From Thermoanaerobaculaceae bacterium (GTDB lineage: Bacteria; Acidobacteriota; Thermoanaerobaculia; Thermoanaerobaculales; Thermoanaerobaculaceae), in the NCBI GenBank assembly GCA_022865555.1, contig JALHTD010000219.1, positions 1 through 9,012 of the forward strand: a stretch of 9,012 nucleotides of DNA. The letters run 5' to 3'. Position 1 is the stretch's first letter. Every line of letters begins with the position of its first letter. The notes below the pieces were generated by a model, which saw only the letters and a program-made list of their open reading frames with translations, ran no database searches and was not told where the DNA came from. This document shows, in pieces, positions 1-5,729 of this stretch. The translations under genes and the position numbers were made by a program.

Positions 1-379
1 CACTCTCCGAGTGCATGTACCCAACCGAGTAGACGTGAATCACAAACCCCACAAACGTCACGAAAAACAACATCACCGCCGAGAGCGCATCCAATCGCAA
101 CGTGAAATCGATGGTGAAGTTGGCGAGCAGCCCGTCCGCGGTGAGCCCGGGCCCGGCCGGGATCCAGGTGAACACCCGGTTGGCGTGCACGGCGCTCGTG
201 CCGAGCGCCGTCGCCCAGTCGATGATCGCCGCGAAGCCGGCCAGCATCGCGAGCCCCGAACCGGCGAGCGCGACGGCGGAGGTAGTCCTATGCTCCCACC
301 CGCGCCGGTTGCCGACCAGGCCGTTGACGATCGCGCCCAGGAGAGGGAAGAGGGGGATCAGCCAGAGCAGGTCTCTCAT
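1..379 (-). CDS. nuoL: NADH-quinone oxidoreductase subunit L, N-terminal part (cut by window edge)
   Basis: Large antiporter-like membrane subunit of complex I, one of the proton-pumping subunits of the membrane arm. Only the first 126 residues are in the window; the gene continues beyond base 1. The visible part starts MRDLLWLIPLFPLLGAI, a typical NuoL first helix, has a second hydrophobic segment at about residues 33-52, and then the conserved block around residues 94-122 (LRLDALSAVMLFFVTFVG, then HVYSVGYMH) that marks NuoL rather than NuoM or NuoN. The ATG at 379 lies four bases after the nuoK stop and is preceded by GGAGGGG, which overlaps the end of nuoK, so the two are probably translationally coupled. 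nuoM and nuoN would be expected further left but cannot be seen. Confidence 0.96.
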   Translation of the reverse strand, partial: MRDLLWLIPLFPLLGAIVNGLVGNRRGWEHRTTSAVALAGSGLAMLAGFAAIIDWATALGTSAVHANRVFTWIPAGPGLTADGLLANFTIDFTLRLDALSAVMLFFVTFVGFVIHVYSVGYMHSES

Positions 380-383
380 GCGC

Positions 384-686
384 TCACCCCTCCATCACGT
401 TGACCTGGTCGAGGTTGACCGTTTGCTTGAGGCGCACCAGCGCGATGATGATGCCGAGGCCGATGGCGGCCTCCGCGGCGGCGATCGTGATCACGAACAC
501 CGCGAACACCTGGCCGGTGAGGTCGCCGAGCTGGCGGGAGAACGCGATGAAGTTGATGTTGGCCGCGTTGAGGATCAGCTCCACACACATGAGGACGGTG
601 ATGAAGTTGCGGCGCACGACCATTCCGACCACGCCGAGCGTGAAGAGCACGAGCGAAAGCATCAGGTAGTGGGTGGTGGTGATCAC
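384..686 (-). CDS. nuoK: NADH-quinone oxidoreductase subunit K
   Basis: Small membrane subunit of complex I (100 residues, the usual length), homologous to MrpC of Mrp antiporters and mitochondrial ND4L. Three hydrophobic helices lie at about residues 6-24, 28-48 and 58-84. Two buried glutamates needed for proton translocation in the E. coli subunit are present at the same numbers: Glu36 in MCVELILN and Glu72 in AAAEAAIGL. The start is a GTG at 686. It overlaps the nuoJ stop in a GTGA arrangement and is preceded by AAAGGAGGG. No ATG start fits, because the reading frame upstream of the GTG only mirrors nuoJ in another frame. Stop-start coupling with nuoJ is likely. Confidence 0.96.
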   Translation of the reverse strand: MITTTHYLMLSLVLFTLGVVGMVVRRNFITVLMCVELILNAANINFIAFSRQLGDLTGQVFAVFVITIAAAEAAIGLGIIIALVRLKQTVNLDQVNVMEG

Positions 687-1237
687 GCGCCACCCTCCTT
701 TCCCGGCTCCTTGCGACCCATGACGATGGCGCCGATCATCGCGACCAGCAGCACGATGGAGACGATCTCGAACGGCAACAGGTAGTCGCGGTAGAGGCTC
801 CAGCCCACCGCCTCGGTGTTGCCCAGAGTCAGGCCCTGCACCTGGCGCAGCGCCGCCGGATTCGCAAGGGGGGCCTGGGCGGCCGCCCACAGCCCCGCGC
901 CCACCAGCACCGCAAGCAGCCCGCCCACGCCCAACGCGGCCGGCGCGAGGCTGCGGAGGTACTGGGGCTCCTCTGGGATCGTGCGCACCCTCACGAGCAT
1001 GATCACGAAAAGGAAGAGCACCATCACGCCGCCCGCGTACACCAGGATCTGCACGGCGGCCAGGAACTCGGCGTGCATCAAGACGAACAGGCCCGCCACC
1101 GCCATGAAAGTCCCCAGCAGCGAGAGCGCCGCGTTGACCGGGCTGCGGAAGCCGACCACCCCGATGGCCCCGGCCACCGTGCAGGCGGCCAGGAAGTAGA
1201 AGACGATCTGCGCGAAGTGGACGATGAACCAGCTCAT
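683..1237 (-). CDS. nuoJ: NADH-quinone oxidoreductase subunit J
   Basis: Membrane subunit of complex I (184 residues; ND6 in mitochondria), part of the region that couples quinone reduction to the proton channels. Five hydrophobic segments are visible (about 7-26, 32-52, 57-82, 97-118 and 153-174). The hallmark block EFLAAVQILVYAGGVMVLFL at residues 57-76 contains the conserved third helix with its pi-bulge region. The C-terminal helix beginning RDYLLPFEIVSIVLLVAMIG is also typical of the family. The ATG at 1237 overlaps the nuoI stop as ATGA, with GAGGAG upstream. The loop at about 118-150 (Ala/Gln/Leu rich) is variable in the family. Confidence 0.96.
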   Translation of the reverse strand: MSWFIVHFAQIVFYFLAACTVAGAIGVVGFRSPVNAALSLLGTFMAVAGLFVLMHAEFLAAVQILVYAGGVMVLFLFVIMLVRVRTIPEEPQYLRSLAPAALGVGGLLAVLVGAGLWAAAQAPLANPAALRQVQGLTLGNTEAVGWSLYRDYLLPFEIVSIVLLVAMIGAIVMGRKEPGKEGGA

Positions 1238-1782
1238 CGCTTCTGCTCCTCGGGTCCTGCTGACGAGGCGCCGGTAGGGTCGTTGGGCATCTGCCCCATG
1301 TTCGGAGGCACCACCCCGGGGTACGGTTTCACGCCTTCCCAGTTCTGCAGGCGCTCCTTGTCGAAGTACAGCTGCTCGTTGCGCTCGTAGGCGGCCGTCT
1401 CGTAGCTCTTGGTCGTGAGCCAGATCGCCACCGGCTCGGTGGGGCAAGCCTCCTCGCACAGCCCGCAGAACATGCATCGCTTGACGTCGAGGTCGTAGCG
1501 GTCGAGGATCTTCTTTTTCTTCTTCTTGCCATCGACCTCGACCTCTTCGAAGTGGTCGGCGATGTGGATGATGTCGATCGGGCACGCCTTGGCGCAGATG
1601 TGGCAGACGATGCAGCGCTCCTCGGAGAAGCCGAACATGCCGCGGAAGCGGCCAGCGGGCTCGGGCCTCACCTCCGGGTATTGGATGGTGGCCTTGCGGT
1701 GGAAGAAGAACTTCCCCGTCACCGAAAGCCCCTGTGCCAGGTCGATCTGGAACACCGACGTGAGGAAGCCCCAGAGGCTCAT
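1234..1782 (-). CDS. nuoI: NADH-quinone oxidoreductase subunit I (two 4Fe-4S clusters)
   Basis: Peripheral-arm iron-sulfur subunit (182 residues) that passes electrons to cluster N2 in NuoB through clusters N6a and N6b. Two ferredoxin motifs are seen: Cys57, 60, 63, 67 in CIVCHICAKACP and Cys103, 106, 109, 113 in CMFCGLCEEACP. The N-terminal segment (about 1-45) carries the amphipathic part that docks on NuoH. Between the two motifs is an unusual run of six lysines at 86-91, encoded by AAG/AAA codons and preceded by acidic residues (EEVEVDG). The C-terminal tail (about 150-182) is Pro/Gly rich and low in conservation. The ATG at 1782 overlaps the nuoH stop as ATGA and has GGGAGG upstream. Confidence 0.97.
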   Translation of the reverse strand: MSLWGFLTSVFQIDLAQGLSVTGKFFFHRKATIQYPEVRPEPAGRFRGMFGFSEERCIVCHICAKACPIDIIHIADHFEEVEVDGKKKKKKILDRYDLDVKRCMFCGLCEEACPTEPVAIWLTTKSYETAAYERNEQLYFDKERLQNWEGVKPYPGVVPPNMGQMPNDPTGASSAGPEEQKR

Positions 1783-2831
1783 CGCGCGCCTCCCATCAGA
1801 AGCACGCCCAGAGCCACCACTAGGAGGTTGGCGAGGCTGACGGGCAGGAGCACCTTCCAGCCCAGCGCCATCAGCTGGTCGAAGCGGTAGCGGGGGAAGG
1901 TGCCCCGGAACCAGATGTAGCAGAACAGGAAGAAGCCGACCTTGGCCGCGAACCAGATGAACGGCGGGATCACGTCGAGAAAGGCCAGCGCGGCCACGTT
2001 GGGGAAGGGACGCAGCCAGCCGCCGAGGACCAGCACGGTGGCGACCGAGGAGATCACCACCATGTTGGCGTACTCGGCCAGGAAGTAGAACGCCCACTTC
2101 ATCCCCGAGTACTCCGTGTGGAAGCCGGCCACCAGCTCAGACTCGGCCTCGGGAAGGTCGAACGGGTTGCGGTTGGTTTCGGCGATGCCACACACGAAGT
2201 AGATGAAGAACGCCACGATCCCTGGGAAGATGAACCAGACCCCGGCCTGCTTCTGCGCCTCTACGAACTTGACCATCGAGAGGCTCCCAGCCATCAGCAG
2301 CACCGCGATGACCGAGAACCCCATCGGCACCTCATAGGAGACCAGTTGAGCGGCCGACCGCAAGCCGCCCATCAACGAGAACTTGTTGTTGGACGCCCAC
2401 CCGCCCAGGATCACCCCGTACACGCCGACCGAGGAGACGCCGAGGATGAACAGGATGCCGATGTTGATGTCGGTGAGATAGGGTGGGATCGGCTGCTTGA
2501 GAAGGCCGAAGAACGTCGTGTCGGCGCCGAACGGGATCACCGAGAACACAACCAGCGCCGGGGCCGTGATCAACGCCGGCGCCACGATGTAGACGAACTT
2601 CTCGGCCCGCGACGGGATGATGTCCTCCTTCACGAAGAGCTTGAGGGCGTCCGCGATCGGCTGCAGCCACCCGCGCGGGCCCACACGGTTCGGCCCGATC
2701 CGGATCTGCATGTAGGCAAGGATCTTTCTCTCGAAGTAGCTCAGGTAGGCCGCCATCAGGATGACCACAAGCAGGATCACCACGATCTTCACGAGCGGGA
2801 CCACCAGGAAGGCAATCCAAGGGTTCCCCAT
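1779..2831 (-). CDS. nuoH: NADH-quinone oxidoreductase subunit H
   Basis: Membrane subunit (350 residues; mitochondrial ND1) that joins the peripheral and membrane arms and forms much of the quinone entry chamber. Family signatures are clear: YFERKILAYMQIRIGPNRVG at residues 32-51, ALKLFVKEDIIP at 62-73, and the conserved acidic loop with AETNRNPFDLPEAESELVAG at about 217-236, followed by FHTEYSGMKWAFYFLAEY. About eight hydrophobic helices are present, starting at residues 6-30. The ATG at 2831 comes nine bases after the nuoD stop, with GGGAGG ahead of it. In most 14-gene nuo operons nuoE, nuoF and nuoG lie just upstream of nuoH; here nuoD is the direct neighbour. Confidence 0.97.
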   Translation of the reverse strand: MGNPWIAFLVVPLVKIVVILLVVILMAAYLSYFERKILAYMQIRIGPNRVGPRGWLQPIADALKLFVKEDIIPSRAEKFVYIVAPALITAPALVVFSVIPFGADTTFFGLLKQPIPPYLTDINIGILFILGVSSVGVYGVILGGWASNNKFSLMGGLRSAAQLVSYEVPMGFSVIAVLLMAGSLSMVKFVEAQKQAGVWFIFPGIVAFFIYFVCGIAETNRNPFDLPEAESELVAGFHTEYSGMKWAFYFLAEYANMVVISSVATVLVLGGWLRPFPNVAALAFLDVIPPFIWFAAKVGFFLFCYIWFRGTFPRYRFDQLMALGWKVLLPVSLANLLVVALGVLLMGGAR

Positions 2832-2840
2832 CGCGCCTCC

Positions 2841-3965
2841 CTACCTGTCGATCTCGCCGAGCACGATGTCGAGCGTCCCGATCACCGCGACCATGTCGGC
2901 TATGAGGTGGCCCCGCACCAGCTCGGGCAGCGCCTGAAGGTTGATGAAGCAGGCGGGCCGCACGTGCAGCCGGTACGGGTTGGTGGTTCCGTCGGAGACC
3001 GCGTAGAAGCCGAGCTCGCCCTTCGGGCCCTCGACCGAGAAGTAGAACTCACCCTTGGGGGGTTTGATCACCTTTGGGACCTTGGCCATCACCGGTCCGT
3101 CCGGTAGCTTTGCAAGGCACTGCTTGATGATGCGAACCGATTGCCGCATCTCCTCCATGCGCACCAGGTAGCGGTCGTAGGTGTCGCCGTTGGCGCCGAT
3201 CGGGATCTCGAAGTCCACCTCGTCGTAGCGGTCGTAGGGGAACACCTTGCGGATATCCCACTTGACGCCGGAGCCCCTCAGGGGTGGCCCGGTCAGCCCC
3301 CACTCGATGGCGTTCGCCGCAGAGATCACGCCCACGCCGATGGTGCGCAGCTTCCAGATCCTGTTGTTGGTGAGCAGGCGCTCCCACTCCGCGATGCGGG
3401 CCGGCAACTGGTCCACGAAAGCGCCGCAGCGGCCGGTCCACCCCTCGGGCAGGTCGAAAGGCTGCCCACCCACGCGCATGCAGTTCAGAGTGAGACGGGC
3501 ACCGCAGTACTCCTCGTAGAGATCCAGGATCGTCTCCCGCTCCTGGAAGGTGTAGAAGAACGGGGTCTGCGCGCCGATGTCCAGGGCGTGCGTGCCCAGC
3601 CAGATGGTGTGCGAGGCGATCCGCTGCAGCTCCGCGAGGATCATGCGGATGTACGCGGCGCGCGGGGGCACCGTGACCCCCATCATCCGCTCCACCGCGC
3701 CGACCAGCGCCTGGTTGTTCGTGGCCGCGGCGGTGTAGTCCATCCGGTCGGTGTGCGGAATCGTCCCGTTGTAGGTTTCGCGCTCGAAGATCTTCTCGGT
3801 ACCGCGGTGGAGGTAGCCGATGATCGGCTTGGCGTCCACGATCTTCTCGCCGTCGACCCTCACCATCACACGCAGCACCCCGTGCGTCGCCGGGTGCTGG
3901 GGGCCGAAGGAGATCTCCATCTCCTCGCTATCGGGGAAGGGCCTGGTCGCCTCGAGGTTGCCCAT
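2841..3965 (-). CDS. nuoD: NADH-quinone oxidoreductase subunit D (49 kDa)
   Basis: Peripheral-arm subunit (374 residues) related to the large subunit of NiFe hydrogenases. With NuoB and NuoH it builds the quinone reduction site. The family block GPQHPATHGVLR at 21-32 contains His24 and His28; His28 matches the quinone-binding histidine of the Thermus protein. The conserved tyrosine of the site is Tyr77 in DRMDYTA. Other family stretches are GYLHRGTEKIFE at 50-61, WDIRKVFPYDRYDEVDFEIP at 236-255, and the C-terminal DIVLGEIDR. The hydrogenase metal-binding cysteines are absent, as expected. nuoC and nuoD are separate, unlike the fused NuoCD of E. coli. The ATG at 3965 shares one base with the nuoC stop (TGATG) and follows a long GGAGGGGG. 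A GTG directly before the ATG is less likely. Confidence 0.97.
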   Translation of the reverse strand: MGNLEATRPFPDSEEMEISFGPQHPATHGVLRVMVRVDGEKIVDAKPIIGYLHRGTEKIFERETYNGTIPHTDRMDYTAAATNNQALVGAVERMMGVTVPPRAAYIRMILAELQRIASHTIWLGTHALDIGAQTPFFYTFQERETILDLYEEYCGARLTLNCMRVGGQPFDLPEGWTGRCGAFVDQLPARIAEWERLLTNNRIWKLRTIGVGVISAANAIEWGLTGPPLRGSGVKWDIRKVFPYDRYDEVDFEIPIGANGDTYDRYLVRMEEMRQSVRIIKQCLAKLPDGPVMAKVPKVIKPPKGEFYFSVEGPKGELGFYAVSDGTTNPYRLHVRPACFINLQALPELVRGHLIADMVAVIGTLDIVLGEIDR

Positions 3966-4579
3966 CACTCCCCCTCCCCGCCGGCAACCGGGCCGCCCCC
4001 GGGCGGGTAGACGTCCGGGTAGATCGCGGCGCCGGTGTCGATCCCCTCGATGGGGAAGTCCTTGCGCAGGGGGTGGCCGGAGAAGCCTTCCCAGGTCAGG
4101 ATGCGCTCCAGGTTCGGATGGTCCGCGAAGTAGATGCCGAACATGTCGAAGGCCTCGCGCTCCATCCAGTTGGCGACCTTCCACACGCCGGTGACCGAAG
4201 GCACCTCGACGCCGTCGGCGACGCGCACCTTGAGGCGGAGGCGCCTCGAGTCGGAGAACCGGTGCAGCCAGTAGACAACGTCAAAGCGCCCCTCCGGCCG
4301 CTCCAGCCAGTCCACCGCCGTGAGGTCCACCAGGAACTTGTACTCGAGCTTTTCCTTGCAGGCTCGGCACACGTCCAGAATGCGCTCGCGAGCCACCGTC
4401 ACCGTGACCTGGCCGGCGAACTCCACCGCCTCGAGCACGGCGTCGGGGACGATCGCAGCGATCTCCCGCACCTGCTCGTGTTCCCGGGCGTCCCTGGGCT
4501 CCGGCGGGACCGGCTTCTCCTCCCACGGCGGCTTGGGCGCCTCCGGCGGCTGGGGCGGCACGTTCTGCTGCTCGTTCAA
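3965..4579 (-). CDS. nuoC: NADH-quinone oxidoreductase subunit C (30 kDa)
   Basis: Peripheral-arm subunit (204 residues from the chosen start) that packs against NuoD and NuoI. The 30 kDa signature is complete: EREAFDMFGIYFADHPNLER at 140-159, followed by SGHPLRKDFP at 167-176. The core fold begins near residue 33. Residues 2-30 form a proline-rich, probably disordered extension (NEQQNVPPQPPEAPKPPWEE and onward). I chose a TTG at 4579 because it lies five bases after a perfect GAGGAGG. The only upstream in-frame ATG, at 4666, has no ribosome site and would make the protein translate half of a palindromic repeat. A GTG at residue 7 (NVPPQ) is another option. The gene follows nuoB after an unusually long 160-base gap. 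Confidence 0.93.
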   Translation of the reverse strand: MNEQQNVPPQPPEAPKPPWEEKPVPPEPRDAREHEQVREIAAIVPDAVLEAVEFAGQVTVTVARERILDVCRACKEKLEYKFLVDLTAVDWLERPEGRFDVVYWLHRFSDSRRLRLKVRVADGVEVPSVTGVWKVANWMEREAFDMFGIYFADHPNLERILTWEGFSGHPLRKDFPIEGIDTGAAIYPDVYPPGGGPVAGGEGE

Positions 4580-4584
4580 GGCTG

Positions 4585-4591
4585 CCTCCTC
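4585..4591 (-). promoter_or_regulatory. Ribosome binding site that decides the nuoC start
   Basis: GAGGAGG on the minus strand, five bases before a TTG codon at 4579. It is the only strong Shine-Dalgarno match between the nuoB stop and the conserved part of nuoC, and so supports a TTG start over the ATG at 4666. Confidence 0.6.
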
Positions 4592-4600
4592 GCTATGCGA

Positions 4601-4690
4601 AGCTGACGGCTCACAGCTGACAGCGGGAAAGACCAGTAATCCGTGGGCAAGACCCCGCACGGCCATGCTGTCGGCTGTCGGCTGTCAGCT
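4601..4690. repeat. Palindromic element built of GCTGTCR heptamers, in the nuoB-nuoC gap
   Basis: Two 24-base arms (4601-4624 and 4667-4690) are inverted copies of each other with 20 of 24 positions matching, separated by 42 bases. Each arm is a short tandem array of a seven-base unit. The right arm reads GCTGTCG, GCTGTCG, GCTGTCA, GCT; the left arm is the complement with a few changes. The central part has its own small inverted repeat (CCGTG at 4641-4645 with CACGG at 4658-4662) and a near-direct repeat of ten bases at a 20-base step (GGGAAAGACC at 4625, GGGCAAGACC at 4645). The element fills most of the only long gap in the operon. It could be a dispersed REP- or MITE-like repeat, an mRNA-stabilising or processing hairpin, or both; the sequence alone does not decide. 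No transposase is present. Confidence 0.75.
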
Positions 4691-4739
4691 TGCTTGGCCA
4701 CCGGCCCGAGCCTTCGCGTTCCCGACATGGTCACAGCGC

Positions 4740-5225
4740 TCAACTGGCCTTCTTGGCGATGGTCATGCGGTCGATCTTGCGCTGCAGCTGCATCAACCCG
4801 TAGATCAGCGCCTCGGGCCGCGGCGGGCACCCGGGGACGTAGACGTCCACGGGCACGATTCGATCGACACCCTGGGTGACCGCATAGGTCTTGTACGGAC
4901 CCCCACAGGTCGCGCACGAGCCCATCGCGAGCACCCACTTCGGCTCCGGCATCTGGTCGTAGAGCCGCTTCACGATGGGCGCCATCTTCTCGGTCACGGT
5001 GCCCGCCACCAGCAACAGGTCGGCCTGTCTCGGGGACCCGCGGAAGACCTCCATCCCGAAGCGAGAAAGGTCGAACCGAGGATCCATCGTCGCCATCATC
5101 TCGATCGCGCAGCAGGCCAGACCAAACTGGAGCGGCCAGATCGAGGAGCGGCGTGCCCAGTTGATGACGGTGTCGTAGGTTGAAATCAGGATGTTGGGTT
5201 CGAAGCGGTTCTCGATCAGACCCAT
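4740..5225 (-). CDS. nuoB: NADH-quinone oxidoreductase subunit B (cluster N2)
   Basis: Peripheral-arm subunit (161 residues) holding the terminal 4Fe-4S cluster N2, which reduces quinone. The cluster ligands are visible: the tandem Cys38-Cys39 in GLACCAIEMM, Cys104 in MGSCATCGG, and Cys133 in VYVPGCPPRPEALIYGL. An additional Cys107 follows the third ligand by three residues; many homologues have a different residue there. The ATG at 5225 lies inside the end of nuoA (10-base overlap), so translation is probably coupled. The upstream sequence is G-rich (GGGGGG) but not a perfect Shine-Dalgarno. An in-frame ATG seven codons earlier is possible, but family members usually begin MG-[LI]-xE as here. 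Confidence 0.97.
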   Translation of the reverse strand: MGLIENRFEPNILISTYDTVINWARRSSIWPLQFGLACCAIEMMATMDPRFDLSRFGMEVFRGSPRQADLLLVAGTVTEKMAPIVKRLYDQMPEPKWVLAMGSCATCGGPYKTYAVTQGVDRIVPVDVYVPGCPPRPEALIYGLMQLQRKIDRMTIAKKAS

Positions 5226-5572
5226 TGCAGCGCCCCCCGCCGCCATGCGTAGACGTACCCCACGACCAGGATGGCGAGGAACACCACCATCTCGACGAAG
5301 CCGAACAGCGCGAGCTTGCGCAACATGACCGCCCACGGGAAGAGGAACACCGTCTCCACGTCGAACACGACGAACAGCACCGCGATCAGGTAGTAGCGAA
5401 CCGAGAAGCGGTGGTCGTGGGCCTCGCTCGTGATCGGGTTGCCGCACTCGTAGGGCTCCACCTTGACGGGATCGTACCGCCCCGCGCGAACCAGCCAGGC
5501 GATGGCGAGCGTCACGAATGGAAAGGCGATGGCAACAACGATAAAGAGCAGGACGGGTATGTACTCTGTCAC
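5216..5572 (-). CDS. nuoA: NADH-quinone oxidoreductase subunit A
   Basis: First gene of the operon (118 residues), a three-helix membrane subunit homologous to mitochondrial ND3. Helices lie at about 5-28, 59-80 and 88-108. The mobile loop near the quinone cavity carries the conserved YECG at 41-44. It is followed by the strongly conserved block FSVRYYLIAVLFVVFDVETV at 56-75 and FLFPWA at 76-81. The start is a GTG at 5572, four bases after a perfect GAGGAGG. The in-frame ATG at 5632 is rejected because it would lie upstream of the promoter -35 box at 5623-5628 and adds an Arg/Gly-rich tail unlike any NuoA. Confidence 0.96.
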   Translation of the reverse strand: MTEYIPVLLFIVVAIAFPFVTLAIAWLVRAGRYDPVKVEPYECGNPITSEAHDHRFSVRYYLIAVLFVVFDVETVFLFPWAVMLRKLALFGFVEMVVFLAILVVGYVYAWRRGALQWV

Positions 5573-5576
5573 TCCC

Positions 5577-5583
5577 CCTCCTC
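5577..5583 (-). promoter_or_regulatory. Ribosome binding site of nuoA
   Basis: GAGGAGG on the minus strand, four bases before the GTG start at 5572. It fixes the start of the first gene in the operon. Confidence 0.7.
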
Positions 5584-5600
5584 GTCCTCGCGTCCGCGTC

Positions 5601-5628
5601 ACTATAGCGACAGCCTTCACAAAGTCAA
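5601..5628 (-). promoter_or_regulatory. Sigma-70-type promoter of the nuo operon
   Basis: On the minus strand TTGACT (5628-5623) and TATAGT (5606-5601) are separated by 16 bases. Each box differs from consensus by one base. Transcription would begin near 5594, giving a leader of about 22 bases before the GTG of nuoA. This strength is notable in such GC-rich DNA, and the surrounding 5600-5660 is clearly more AT-rich than the rest of the window. No operator-like palindrome was found over the boxes. Confidence 0.7.
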
Positions 5629-5729
5629 CCAACTCAAAGGATTTTGCGTTGATGTTTCGACAAGGATCGGCCCAGTGTCGGCCTCGGCCGTTCTCGAGAC
5701 GGTTCCGCGTCTGTCAGGCTTGCGACGGA
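5629..5729. other. Rest of the larE-nuoA intergenic gap
   Basis: About 100 bases between the larE stop and the nuo promoter. I see no gene here. An imperfect inverted repeat (GTCTGTC at 5709-5715 with GACGGAC at 5724-5730, one mismatch) sits at the end of larE but lacks a T-tract in the minus-strand direction, so it is not a convincing intrinsic terminator. Read-through from larE into nuo is possible. Confidence 0.4.

Noticed and set aside
2118..3107. Long plus-strand open frame (329 codons) opposite nuoH and nuoD
   Set aside because: It mirrors strongly conserved complex I genes. Its product is a His/Asp/Arg-rich low-complexity chain typical of the antisense frame of GC-rich genes.
3141..4010. 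Plus-strand open frame of 289 codons opposite nuoD and nuoC
   Set aside because: Antisense shadow of nuoD, with biased His/Val/Arg composition and no recognisable domain or ribosome site.
4580..4666. Upstream ATG at 4666 as the start of nuoC
   Set aside because: No ribosome site, and the added 29 residues would be encoded by the loop and left arm of the palindromic element.
4576..4728. Small minus-strand frame of 50 codons filling the nuoB-nuoC gap
   Set aside because: It is made mostly of the heptamer repeat, has no good ribosome site and no similarity that I recognise.
5573..5632. ATG at 5632 as the start of nuoA
   Set aside because: It lies upstream of the likely promoter and would add an Arg/Gly-rich segment unlike NuoA. 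The GTG at 5572 has a perfect ribosome site.
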